Assembly (NCBI GenBank): GCA_031769625.1
Contig: JAUIMM010000519.1
Span: 553,501-617,500 of the forward strand
Reading direction: 5' to 3'
DNA from: Taudactylus pleione
Lineage: Eukaryota > Chordata > Amphibia > Anura > Myobatrachidae
DNA: 64,000 nucleotides
Shown here: one piece after another, positions 19,751 through 30,214 of the stretch
Numbering within the stretch: the first letter of the stretch is position 1
Layout: every line of letters begins with the position of its first letter
Notes under the pieces: generated by a model
Seen by the model: only the letters and a program-made list of their open reading frames with translations
Told to the model about the DNA's origin: nothing
The model's database searches: none
Program-made: the position numbers and the translations under genes

Positions 19751-21126
19751 CTACTGCCGAAGGAGGCCAGACAGCCGGTCGAGGGCCACCAGAATGCCGA
19801 TTACATGTTGCCGCATCTGCCCCACACAATCCGCCACCTCTTGCCAACGCCTCTGTTCCTCTGTGGGTGAGAAAAGTGTGTGGGTTAATACAACAATAGG
19901 GAATCCACATAAAAAAAAAAAAAACACAACCAAATATGATATGTGTATGTTGAAATCACCAGGAAGAGGTAAAGGCAAACCTTCAAAATCACCAAAAGTC
20001 AAGCCACAAAAACACGAAGAAAGGCACGACACATGATTACATACAAACAGTTTGTGCTTTAAAAAAAAACAAACAAAAAACATACCGGGAGCCAAAACGG
20101 GAGCTCCGGAAATACCTCCATGATCCTCCTCGGAGGATCCGTCATTCCCCAAAGAATGGGGAGGAGTTATGATGGACTCCGGGGAGGGGGTAATTGGAAG
20201 AGGGGTGGGTGGAGGAGAGGGGGAAGTGGGACGGAGGGGAAGGAGGCCCGACATTTCCGGGAGAGGGTCTGGGAAGGATGGGGAGGAGTGGGGAATAGGG
20301 GAAAGATTTGGGGTGGAGTGTTGGCTGGGGGTTGGGGATAGTGGCCGGGAACGCCGTCTGGACGGACGGTGACGGCGGAGTCTTGGCTGTCCCCCTAAAA
20401 TATGACAAAGAAATTGCGGTTAGTTTATGGACAAATCCGGGCAACAAAACTAAAAAAAAAAAAAAAAAACAACAAATAAGCCAAATAGCAGTAGAATGAA
20501 TAAATCAGAAATAGAGGGAAAACATGCACACGCAGATATGAGTACAAATAATAAATAGGACAGACAGGAAAACATGCACACGCAGATATGAGTACAAATA
20601 ATAAATAGGACAGACAGGAAAACATGCACACGGAGATATGAGTACAAATAATAAATAGGACAGACAGGAAAACATGCACACGCAGATATGAGTACAAATA
20701 ATAAATAGGACAGACAGGAAAACATGCACACGCAGATATGAGTACAAATAATAAATAGGACAGACAGGAAAACATGCACACGCAGATATGAGTACAAATA
20801 ATAAATAGGACAGACTGGAAAACATGCACACGCAGTTTGCCCCACAAACACAAACATTAAAACCACAATACATAACACTTACTTTCCAGGATCTGCATGC
20901 GAAAGCATGCCAGCAAGCGGGGCGTTCGCCGTTGCAGGTCGGACCACCTGCGCTCCAGCTGCCCGATGTTGCGGCGTGAGCCGAAGGACCGCAGGCGGGA
21001 CCGTGCCTCCGCATACGCGGAGCGCTTCTGGCGGTTGGTCATGGGTTGAGGTTGGCTGGTGATCCGGCGATCCATGACCTCCGTAAGCACCAGCAGCTCA
21101 CGCCTGGTGAATGCGGAGGCTCTCAT
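19751..21126 (-). CDS. Harbinger SANT/Myb-like protein B (copy 2), three exons
   Basis: Minus-strand exons 21126-20883, 20394-20086 and 19860-19751 with GT-AG introns; joined length 663 bases (220 residues). The N-terminal SANT-like domain runs from FTRRELLVLTEVMDRR to LERRWSDLQRRTPRLLACF. It is a different sequence from protein A of the same element. The middle exon is Arg-rich, then Ser/Pro-rich with an acidic patch (GSSEEDHGG). The last exon is a short helix (EEQRRWQEVADCVGQMR) ending RLSGLLRQ. Whether it binds the element ends, replaces protein A, or dimerises with it is unknown. It is retained open in both copies in this window, which argues it is functional. An in-frame upstream ATG at 21156 is an alternative start. 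Confidence 0.75.
20515..20836 (-). repeat. 50-bp tandem repeat in gene B intron, 6 units
   Basis: Same position as the array at 2030-2247 of copy 1 but with six or more units of aacatgcacacgcagatatg plus agtacaaataataaatagga. The unit phase is 50 bp (20521, 20571, 20621 and so on). Confidence 0.92.
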
Positions 21127-22124
21127 GATGGCAATGGTGTTTTTCTTAAAAATCATTTTTGATAAAGTGTGTACAAATTTTCTGATTGGCTAATGTATTT
21201 TGGAAATTAACAGGAGCAATTTTATTGGTTAGTGTATGAGTCATGTGTTCGACAGGGCCAGAAATCTCTGGAGAGTTATGATAGGCTTGATGCAGTGACA
21301 TGCGTAAGCAAATTTAAATAAAGAAATGAACCCAGGGAAATATGCGGGGATCCACAGCAATAGTACAATTGTTTAATTGTGGTTCACATGTTTTTTGAAC
21401 AATAAAAGCGAATGTTTCATCCGTACGTATTCTGCGGGTAAACACAAACACGGACAAGAGTAAAGTTTCTTGCATTGTGTTGAAAAAAACAAACAATTAA
21501 GCTAATTGATACATTGATTGGCATGATACGATTGATGGAGGTAGGCAGAATAAAGGAGCAGGTAATCGACATCTGACAAGGCCACTTCCTGTTTATACTT
21601 GTGCGTGCGTTCCTTTCAAGCCATTTCGGGGATGTACGCTCGCTATTTCGTACGCTCGTTAGTTAGAGGAGGGGTCGCCTGAGTTTAGGGAGGAATTTTA
21701 GATGCGAACGAAAATACGAGCGAGCCATTGAATTTAAATATTTTTGTACGTACGCCTAACGTACGTGCGCCCGCTTGCGAGTGGGTCTGAATGAGGGCCT
21801 AAGTTCTGTGATATTGCACTGATGTTTCTGCTGAAAATGTAAGGAAACATTATGTGTACTCAATCCTTTTTTAATGTTCCTGGCGTGTTCTGCCAGTCTA
21901 ATTTTTAACATACGGGTGGTCCTGCCCACATATTGTGAACCACATGTGCATTCCAGCAAATAAACACAATATCTGCTATGACAGGTTATAAAATCATCGA
22001 TCTTATAACTATGATTAGTTTGAGTAGATTTGTATTCCTTTATATGAGATACTTCACTTTTACATAATCTACACATAATGCACTCTCCGCATCTATAAAA
22101 ACCTTTTGATTTATTCATCGTTAG

Positions 22125-22836
22125 GTCCCTGGGTTTGCGATTTTTAGTATAATTGGTTAATTGTCTTTTAATTTAGAGGAGGGGTACATTAAGCCCTTCC
22201 TGGGTTACAGCTCCACATCCTGAGGAAGGACAATCAGTCCGAAACGCGTAGATGGTGGAGTAAGCAGCAGGAATTGGACAACAGGCGGTATTATACATCT
22301 CTTTTTGGATATTTCTCTAAATGTTTTTTTCTTCCACGTGTCATCCAGTTGGATTACCTTCTCTGATTATGCCCGGGTCATCAGAAAGGTTTTAAAACCA
22401 TATTGTGAATATCCTATTGCCACCTATAGTTCCAATACTGCTATATGTGCTTTTTTTTGTGATGTGACTATTTTTACTTTTTATGGTTCCGATTTGGAAT
22501 AAAGAATTGTTTTAAGAAAATAGATACATTTTTTCATCAATTGGATATATAAGGGGAGTCGTAACAAGAAACCTTTATACGTATGAACCAAGGTGGATTT
22601 ATGGTGAGTGTCTGTTGATAGACCCCCTAAGAAGTGTGATGTGTTGAAAGAAAAAGGAGGTGTTAAAGAAACCTTTCAGTGAACGGTAATAGAGTGCCAG
22701 TGGTGAGTTCTATCCAGAATATGGTTCCGTATCTTGAAATGAAACAGTGGTGAAGACATTCTGTGAGACGAAGATGGATACCTTGTAGACCTCTCCATAC
22801 AGACTGCGCTAGTGACACTATCTTGTTGTTTTGAAA
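22125..22836 (+). repeat. PLE terminal arm (pLTR), inverted 5' copy
   Basis: Near-identical reverse complement of 6538-7245, fused at about 22125-22140 to the truncated PLE reading frame. The junction lies in the word tttgcgatttttagtata, similar to tttgcgattttttgtata in the 3' arm, suggesting microhomology. The arm ends exactly at the target duplication. Confidence 0.85.
22210..22260 (+). ncRNA. Hammerhead ribozyme motif of the PLE arm (inverted copy)
   Basis: Identical to the motif at 7112-7162 but on the plus strand: stem I arms at 22212-22219 and 22251-22260, CTGAGGA at 22220-22226, stem II GGAC/GTCC, GAAA at 22241-22244, and CGCG at 22245-22248. Stem III can only form if two molecules pair through the palindromic CGCG. 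Confidence 0.7.
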
Positions 22837-22859
22837 TAATATTTGCACCTACTTAGCTG

Positions 22860-24170
22860 ATATGGAGGACTAAATGAATGGTGAGTAACATATAGTAAGT
22901 GAAAAAAAAAAAAAATTATATATATACACACATACTCTCCCTAATCCTAAATGTTTATGATATAACAAGGTGCATAAAAAGGCTATGATTAACTAACAAA
23001 TCAGTTATTGAGGAGAAATGGAGGCAGAGACAGCTGGGCAAATGACAGCACATCCCCTGTAGCAGCACTCAGAGGCTGCCTGGACTTTGTAGCAGCCCCA
23101 TTCTCTGTACCTACTGTCTGAGATCTGATGCAAAATTGGACAGGTGTGTAGGCCTATACTGGGTGTTGAACCTGCTGCATCCAGGTCTCCAGTAGATTTG
23201 TGTCAACAGTCTGGTCTGGAGTTGGATCCTCAGAGGATTGGACAAGTGTGTACCCATCTCAAGTCATGCAGCATCATATCAGATGAATAATTGACCATTG
23301 TTTCTAAATTAAAAACTGCAGATAAAATGGAGGGAGGTGTCTAAAGGTAAGGGTGACAGGCCAAAATGTGTTATATATAGTCCTTACCTGAAGATGTTAT
23401 TCAGATTCTTTTTCTGAATATGTCGCTGTTTGTTGCTGATGCCACTTATTGGAAGATATAATCCAAAGTTCATATCAGTAGTTGTTATGCAAAGCCACTT
23501 AAATAAAGCAGCAACTACTCAGAGTGTATCAATGTAAGACAAAATATCACCACAAAATGGCTGCCAGTAGCTGGGCGTCCTTTATATAGGGCTGTGACCT
23601 GCATTGTGACATCACAATACATACAGGCAGCAGCTAGAGATGGCTGTAGCTTGGATCAGCTCTGGGCCCAGATGCCCTGTAGCAGCACTCTGGTGAGAAT
23701 AGAAAAGCCGGGGACTCAGGAGATTGCAGTGTAACTTGTTGCAGGAAGACTGTTGGGCCCCAAAGACGGCCTGGGGCCCGTAGCAGCCGCAACCTCTGCA
23801 CCTACTATAGCTGCACCCTTGTTGAGCATTCTGGGTGTCCAAATTATGGCAAGTAAGGGCATTTTAAATTTTTGGGAATATGCAAATGAGTAGTTGAATG
23901 AAGATGTTTGTGGGTAATACAGTGCATGTGACCTGTTTTGGTCAATAGGGATGTATTTGTATAATGAAGTTTATTTTAACTCTACTTTGAGTCCAGTTTT
24001 GGTTCTATTTGAGTGTGATTGGAACAGGTTTAGAACTTCAAATAGAAATCAATGCACCATCGAAATCAGAATGGAACCAAAAATCACCTGTTAGTAAATT
24101 ATCTATTTTGATTAGAAACACTGGGGTCGATTTTGTGGAGATGTTAAACTAGACTCAAAATCGACTGTTA
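22860..24170. other. Repeat-rich DNA without recognisable gene
   Basis: Two stretches share the phrase ccctgtagcagcactc (23057 and 23680), and 24110-24190 resembles 4890-4945 (actagactcaaaatcgactg), so old MITE copies are present. No exon or RNA gene was recognised. Confidence 0.4.
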
Positions 24171-24177
24171 GTAAATA

Positions 24178-24870
24178 TTACCCCCATACCTCTACGCAGA
24201 GTTGGTCAAGCTGGGAAGAGGTGTTACCTGACAGGAGAGACCTTATGTAATGCCTGAGCTGAAGGCATTCATAATATATTACGGAAAATTCAGGAAAGTT
24301 AGTACATAACTCTTCAAACGAGAACATCAACCCACGGATAATCAAGTCTCCAGTAAAACGTATACCAGAGTTTTGTCCTCTGCTAGAGAAAAATACAATA
24401 GAGCCCTGGGAGGAAAGTGGCACAAACGCTGGAGGTGTCGGTGAGAGTGATAAATGGCATATAAAGGCCACCCACATCTTTGCTGAGAAGGATAAAGTAG
24501 GGAAGGATTTGATGAGGGCGAGCCTGCGTACTGAGGGTAGGCCCCAAACATATGAAGGAGACAGGAGTTTAAGAAGAGTGGATTCAATGTCTAGCCATGA
24601 CAAGATTTCCAGAGGACAAAAGAGGCCACAGTGTGACTAAGATGGGGTGCCCAATACTATCATTTAAAATCTGGAAAGCCTCTGCCACTGCAGGTTTTGT
24701 TTTTAAGGAGGGACAGCTTGATTCTGGGAGGCGTGCTGTGCCATATACATTTGGAGAACAATTGCTGGAGCGCAGAAAGTTCTGATAGCAGGTCCCTGAC
24801 AGGGAAGGTTTGGAATAAGTAAAGAAGTTGATCCTACCCACCAAGAAATACAGCATATTTTTATAGGTAC
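24178..24870 (-). pseudogene. L1-type LINE ORF2 fragment
   Basis: Two adjoining minus-strand frames (24856-24584 and 24603-24178) join through a frameshift. Features typical of the L1 ORF2 region after the reverse transcriptase are AFQILNDSIGHPILVTLWPLL and, near the end, the FSFEELCTNF and YYECLQLRHYIRSLL segments. It is 5'- and 3'-truncated. The call is by resemblance to the pattern of the family only. Confidence 0.6.
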
Positions 24871-25005
24871 TTTATGGTACTAGAAAGGGCTCCCTGTTAA
24901 TGTATAGTATTTCTAAAAATATGGAAGATAAGGGGGTGCCCAATGGTGACATATTTTCTGATTAGCTTGACAAGATGAAAGAGCATATCCATGCAGGTTT
25001 GGTAT
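24871..25005. other. Short stretch without recognised feature
   Basis: Nothing recognisable between the L1 fragment and the GTCGAC-rich element. Confidence 0.3.
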
Positions 25006-25009
25006 AGTA

Positions 25010-25215
25010 GGTCGACAGTCACCATTTCGACATGGTGCAAATGGTTACAATGTCGACAAGGCATTTTTCAGGTAACCCTAACCCTAGCCCCTATTAGTAA
25101 TGTCAACATTATCATTATGTTGACATGTTATATCAACCACATTTCAATCATGTCGACATCATAACATTTGACATTCTGATGTCGAAATCATAACTGTATA
25201 CCTATGTACGCAACC
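25010..25215. mobile_element. GTCGAC-rich MITE-like element
   Basis: Repeated words of the type atgtcgacat and atgttgacat lie in both orientations around a core ggtaaccctaaccctagccc. The same arrangement, with longer TTAGGG-like cores, is seen at 58560-59550, and weaker at 33225-33330. Class unknown. 25216-25750, to its right, shows no recognisable feature. Confidence 0.5.
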
Positions 25216-25754
25216 ATAGAAAAAAACAGGTTTAGATCATGAAAATGCATCTGGGTCCCTGTGCTTCTGTCATCACTTTTCCTTGCAATTACCCTCTGCA
25301 GTCCACACAGGATGCTAGAAGCAGTTCAGGGCATGTACACACAGAAAAAAAATGGTGCAATATGTAAAGACATCAATTAATGACATAATAATAAAAAATA
25401 GAACGTGGAATAAAACAACATAAATGACCTAATATGAAATTTCTCAAATGATTCTCTGAATTTGTAGAAACTGAATCTTCTTTGCCTTTAAAAGTCCTGG
25501 AAGTACAGATGTATTTAATCAGCGATACAAGTACCACCGCAATACATCTTCAGCTTTTGCCCTCTCAGAATGGTGACAGCAGAAGGAAATTAAAGGAAAA
25601 TTGATTTACTGTAATGTTTTTAATATGAATTATTTTTTTCAACAAGTCCAACCAAAGGGTCAGGTCTGGGCTTTAAGGTCCATTGCACACCAGAGAACCG
25701 GCTGTCCTGGTAAGGTATATACATATACTGCAGACTGGCACAGCAGGATGGTAA

Positions 25755-26070
25755 CCTAAAGCTGGGTACACACTGAGCGATGTGTATGCAGCCGATATCT
25801 TGGCCTGGCGGTCCAACTTATTGGACTCTGGGTACACTTCAGAACGAGGTAATGAACGACGGAATGATCCCTTGTTCCGTCCTTCATTACTTGCAACGGG
25901 GCTGCATGTGATATCGTCCGGTTGGATGTGCAGCACGGCCGAGCAGACGATACAGCAAGCGACCGCGGGAGCGCACATATTGGCAGTATTACACACTGAG
26001 CGATGCGGCCGATATCGCATTCCGATTCGGCAGCAAACAACATATCGTGCAGACATCGTCTCAGCTTAAG
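25755..26070. mobile_element. MITE with GTACACACT-type ends
   Basis: Contains gctgggtacacactgagcga near the left and a second tacacactgagcgatgcggc near 25988. The same end words flank 29006-29358, 47757-48050 and 44340-44650, so these form one superfamily. It is rich in ATATCG and CGAT words. Confidence 0.5.
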
Positions 26071-26199
26071 CCTTACCACTTCTGCCCAGTATCACCAGGC
26101 AGCTCAGTACCATTCTGCAATATTTTATTAAATTATGGCAATAGGAGGTTTTCTGTAGCAGTAATAAGTTGCATTAGAAAACCATCCCTATATACTGTT

Positions 26200-26690
26200 G
26201 TTAATTAAGAGGCCTGAGTGTGAGGAAATGTGGGATGGAGGGCTTTGAATAGTCATACTGCTTTTATACCTAAATTCCAGGTCTGACCCGGAGGTTGGAA
26301 CCAGATCAGACCCGGAATTTATCTGTCGCCGACCCAGGAAATTCCAGAGTAAGCGCCGTTCACACTGGAGCCAGGTCTGCAGTGACTCGGATCTTCCGGC
26401 GTGGAAGTGGACGCTTGGAGATGATGTAATCTCCAAGCGCCACTGAAGCCTGCCAATTGGCCGAAATGCGGTGCACTCCAGGTCATTGTGACCCGGATCG
26501 CGCAGTTTACACTGTAGGGTTTCACTGGTCATTCCCGTGTTAAACCCTGCAAGTTACCGGGGTTGGATTGCCGGGTCACTGGACCCGGAAATTTAACCCT
26601 GTCCCCTTTTACACCAAGGAGCTACCTGGGTTAACTCTGCAATAACCCGGGTTTTAGCTCTGGTGTAATAGGGGTATAAGATAGATGTTG
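26200..26690. mobile_element. CCCGGGTT-rich MITE-like element
   Basis: It is bounded by ctgcttttatacct (26258) and its rough reverse complement around ctggtgtaataggggtataa (26660-26680). Internal pairs such as cgcttggagatgatgtaatctccaagcg (26412-26439) form a hairpin. No open frame of note. Confidence 0.45.
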
Positions 26691-26809
26691 GAGAAGGGAA
26701 TTGAGGGGGAAAGGAATAGCGAGATGAAGGAAATCTATGAGGGGTGATGTAAGTAACATGATGACTTAGCAGCAGTACAGTATGACAGAGCAGTAACTAG
26801 ACAGCGCTG

Positions 26810-27045
26810 TCCCTGCTGTGGGGATAGGGCATCGCCAGGCTGTCGATAGCGACAGCGGGCGGAACGGTCAGGCGAACTGCCCATCCATACATTGCCCTGA
26901 CTATTAGCGCTGCTATCTTGTATATAGCAGCGCCGATAATGACAGGGGCCCCTGTCATTTACCGCCAAACCCCCAGATCATACATCGGCGAGAAGCGTTA
27001 TCAGCGCACATAACGTGTGCTGATGTCGCTTTGACTCTTCATACA
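26810..27045. mobile_element. MITE-like repeat related to 4465-4755
   Basis: Shares tgtcatttaccgccaaaccc and atcagcgcacataacgtgtg with the earlier copy. A short hairpin surrounds tagcgctgctatcttg and atagcagcgc. 27046-27640, downstream, shows no recognisable feature. Confidence 0.5.
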
Positions 27046-27644
27046 TCTCCTCCAATGAACTATGAAGTTATTAGAAACCCTCTTTATGTGTTTATGTAAA
27101 AACAAGCACAATAATACATAAAATCTCAGTGCCAGCGCTGCGGTTTCCTTGCGTTTCATGTACTTATAGCCTTTGCAGCACTAGCATTGCCTACTTTCCA
27201 CAAGCCTGGTGACGTGGACGTGCTTCGTGAAGTGAGGAGATTCCTTTTCTACTGACTGCTGAGGGAGAGATAATAGCCCATCAGTATGTGACCTTCCAAT
27301 GCACCTCCAGCAGCACCAATCACACACTAATGCACTTACAGGAATGATGGGAATATGAAGCCTTCAATTACATGGCTGCCATATAATGAAAGGTTTTATA
27401 TTAATCCCCTCATCGGTATGCTGATATGTCTCTGGAAATCACACTTCATTTCTCCTATCTCTTAGCATGAACATATTTGGTTGGCGATAATACACTATTG
27501 CATTGTTTCAGTTATTTGCATGACATCATTGAAACCTTTGGAAGCTGGAGGACATTGTCATAAGGATACTGACATCTGAACAAAAAGGGATTACTGTTAT
27601 TTATAATGTGACTATAAACTTTTAATTGCTATTTCTCTACTACA

Positions 27645-28130
27645 TTGTTTTCAGCATTGAGTAATAAAAATGTATCTGTAACATTCACATGCTGCTCCAC
27701 ATCTGCCTCCCCTCTCTGCAAAGCCCTTCACTGGCTCCCTTTCCCCTACAGAATCCTTTGTCAAACTCCTAACTACAATGTACAAAGCTCTCTCCAACTC
27801 CATAGCTTCCTACACCTCCATCCTTACACACTCCCTCCCGCCCTCTGCGGTTGGCCAAAGACCCGCCGCCTTTCCTTTCCTCTGGTTACCACATCTCACT
27901 CCAGAATTCAAGATTTCTCCCAAGCTGGAACAATCTCCCTCGTTCCATCAGACTATCCCCCAGCCTGCACTGCTTCAAATGGGCGCCAAAAACCCACCTG
28001 TTCATAAAAACATATCAGTCTACCACTTATCCACGTCACCACATAGTCTACCTCTTACCTCCCCTTACACTGGCTCACTCCTCATGTCTTCCTTTTGTCT
28101 CCCCCTTCCCTCTAGATTTGGGCTACTTGA
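27645..28130 (+). pseudogene. CR1/L2/Rex1-type LINE 3' coding fragment
   Basis: Pieces of the typical C-terminal tail of non-LTR reverse transcriptases appear across three frames: ALHWLPFPYRI, then TTMYKALSNSIASYTSIL, then SWNNLPRSIRL and FKWAPKTHLFIKT. Frameshifts between them show it is dead. It is truncated on the 5' side. Confidence 0.65.
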
Positions 28131-28199
28131 AAATGGGTGCTAGCATCTTTTAAAGTCTCTAAAGTGAAGTTTAGAAAATGTGAAAAACGCACCTGCAAT

Positions 28200-28584
28200 C
28201 CTAAAAACACCTGACCCATCCTTGCAGACCCCTAAGAAAGCTATTTCGCTAGTTTTTATACTTGTCCCCCCACTTTGTCCTTTTTCGCCCGCAAAATGAA
28301 AGTCATTTGTTGGGGTGTTCATATGTTTGACACAGTTGTCCTTTGGGGGCTGTCCCAAGGGTTCTGAGTGGTTTCCCTACGTTTGCACCCCTAAATAAAA
28401 CTTTTTTTTCTCCTGGTATTCTTAGGCGAATCTTTTACACCTATAACAGTGCATTGACTTTCCACGTAGGCGAAAACAGTCTGGAATTGAATTTGAAGAT
28501 AAGTTCCGACTACGCGAAAAGCCGCGATCCACGATACTTTTTCGCGGAAAATGGCTTTTCGCTTCTAAATGAATACGGCCCTTA
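28200..28584. mobile_element. MITE fragment with one clear end
   Basis: The right end reads aaatgaatacggcccttag, close to the GGGCC(G)TATTCA-type termini of Harbinger MITEs and followed by TTA. Internal pairing of gcgaaaagcc with ggcttttcgc (28516-28562) gives a hairpin. The left end was not found. Confidence 0.4.
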
Positions 28585-29005
28585 GTTGGTACACAGCCAC
28601 TTCACTTAAAATAACGTACTCATTATAATAATCTGTATGTTATTACCTTCTTCATCCTACTTAACAGAACAATATAAAACAACTGGTGAGAACTGCGTTA
28701 CAATTTATCCAGCTGTCCAGCCTGTCAAAGAGTAAATTACCATCAGGTAAGTAAATGCCAGGACAATATGGGCAGTATTCATGTAAAGTTTGCTGGTGAC
28801 TATATTTTTGAAACACAGAATGCTGAATAACAATATTTTATTTAAATCAATTTAGAGAATGATACAAACAACGGTCCTGAATTTTTAGTGGCCGATTTAA
28901 CAAATTCTGTAGTTTTGCTCCGACAAGTTTAAATTCATGTTGCCGCACATTGTATCAAAATAAATATTTTACCAGGGCAGTTTACTATGATTCCGAAAAA
29001 TCTTA

Positions 29006-29358
29006 AGGTGCGTACACACTGGGCGATAAAGTGGACGACTGAACGATAACGTTATCGTTCAGTCGTCCACTTTATCGTCCATTTTTAACCCCAAAAAGAT
29101 AAACGATAACGACGAAGCGCGTTCCCGCGGGTCGTTCGTCATTATCGTTCATCGGGCTGACATGCAGGCCAACCTGACGACCTCGTCAGATTGCTGCATG
29201 TCAGGGAATGGGGGAGAGAGCGCGGCGCTGAACGATATCGTTAATGATATCGTTCAGCAGCTGTGCTCAATGTCATGAACGACATTGAGCACAGCCTGCC
29301 GGGGACACACTACACGATATCGCTCAGGGAGCATATCGTGTAGTGTGTACCCACCAAT
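29006..29358. mobile_element. MITE with ATCGTT-rich arms and GTACACAC ends
   Basis: The left end is ggtgcgtacacactgggcga, the right end reverse-complements to tgggtacacactacacgata. The interior holds several local palindromes, including the perfect 54-bp one at 29024-29077 and another around gaacgatatcgttaatgata (29230). No coding capacity. Confidence 0.6.
29024..29077. repeat. Perfect 54-bp palindrome without spacer
   Basis: The 27 bases from 29024 (cgataaagtggacgactgaa and onward) are followed at once by their exact reverse complement, ending at 29077. Confidence 0.95.
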
Positions 29359-29359
29359 A

Positions 29360-30120
29360 GTGTGAAAACGTAGTCCATAGGCATTACAATACGGAGCCAA
29401 ACACCTAAAAGCATTATTGCAGTCCCCAGAGAAATTTCTGTGGACAGAATTTCCCATCATAACTACTGAGACAGCAGCAGATATCTCTAAGCTGCTGCGG
29501 CACCCCTTAGTAACTGCCTCCCATGCTCAAAAATGGGCAATCCTGAGAAAACAGCCATTGGGCATAAAAACAGTCCTCACAGTATTAAAAAGCATTACCA
29601 TGCTCTATGGACGAGCCTCCAATGAATGATCTTTACATTGACTACATTTTGCTTTATGTAAAAACTTCTTAACAGCTTTGACAAGTGTAAATGAATAATA
29701 AGGATATTTCAGAGAAAGTTGTAGTGTCAAGAAAATATTTCTGTATACATGAAACTCCTTGACTGCTGAAAAATAGTAAAATAAAATGACCAAATCAATT
29801 ATTAAGAGTCAATTCATTTAAAGTAAAAATGTGTAAAAAAACAAACCAGTTTGTGACATCATAAACGCCAAAGGGCAGAGTTTGCATTCCGTCAGCCACT
29901 GTAGTGATGGGCCGACTGCTATGCACTAGAATCACGGTTATGACAGGTCATGAGAAAGATTTATGCATGTCAGCTGGGTTCCATATATCATTGGAGCCAT
30001 GACTAACAGCAGCTATACACAGAACTCTCATCGCCCATTCTGGGTTCATGTAGGCAAATAATGGGAGTTCACTTCCAGTAACACATATCTGAAGATCTCA
30101 TTCTACGCAGACAGAAGGAA
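29360..30120. other. Downstream flank of SMIM20, no gene recognised
   Basis: No exon, RNA gene or repeat boundary was recognised here. It would lie beyond the putative SMIM20 polyadenylation signal. Confidence 0.4.
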
Positions 30121-30126
30121 TTAATA

Positions 30127-30132
30127 TTTATT
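30127..30132 (-). terminator. Putative SMIM20 polyadenylation signal AATAAA
   Basis: AATAAA on the minus strand, about 83 bases after the SMIM20 stop codon. A closer or farther signal cannot be excluded. Confidence 0.4.
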
Positions 30133-30214
30133 ATGGTTCGTCAATAGCCGTTGGGAAAATGTGTCCATAACTGAAATGTTTCAAAAGTAACAAAGGGTTG
30201 AGGTAGATACTGTT

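Larger units (their letters stand above)
14364..21799 (+). mobile_element. Complete three-gene PIF/Harbinger transposon (copy 2)
   Basis: The left terminus ggccctcattcagagccg (14364) mirrors the right terminus, whose reverse complement is ggccctcattcagaccca (21799). A TAA triplet flanks it at 14361-14363 and 21800-21802, the 3-bp duplication typical of PIF/Harbinger. The 7436-bp element contains a plus-strand spliced DDE transposase (17667-18926) and two different minus-strand SANT/Myb-like genes, A (15390-16676) and B (19751-21126). It also contains a 48-bp repeat array upstream of the transposase and a 50-bp array in gene B. All three frames look open. It lies inside the PLE reading frame. 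Confidence 0.95.
14206..22140 (-). pseudogene. PLE protein C-terminus with GIY-YIG endonuclease, split by Harbinger
   Basis: Minus-strand coding runs from about 22140 to 21803, then continues at 14360 after the Harbinger insertion and ends at a TAA at 14208-14206. The first part has a Cys-rich motif (CGECIMCRLC), then YCVYLLECTCGSQYVGRTTR, the GIY-YIG-type core, followed by RLAEHARNIKKG. The second part reads GIKVIHPN, a TGA stop, then MKKIYMLKTLAPRGLN and ends KWFL, the usual C-terminal signature of PLE proteins. If the insertion and one TAA copy are ignored, the frame continues, showing the Harbinger entered a coding exon. The reverse transcriptase domain is absent: the element is 5'-truncated where the inverted arm begins. 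Confidence 0.82.
6437..22851 (-). mobile_element. Penelope-like retroelement (PLE), split by DIRS and Harbinger
   Basis: The 15-bp word taatatttgcaccta occurs at 6437-6451 and again at 22837-22851, the duplication expected from target-primed insertion. Between them, on the minus strand, are a 5'-truncated open frame ending in a GIY-YIG nuclease, a 3' non-coding region and a 3' arm (7245-6538). The same arm is present in inverted orientation on the other side (22125-22836). An 86-bp tail (6452-6537) is present only at the 3' end. Remove 8036-14174 and 14364-21799 and the PLE body is about 2.8 kb. Inverted arms are known from Penelope insertions. Confidence 0.85.

Noticed and set aside
20425..21014. 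Overlapping minus-strand frames with repeated ICVCMFSCLSYLLFVLIS-like segments
   Set aside because: They read through the 50-bp tandem repeat in a Harbinger intron in all three frames; not protein coding.
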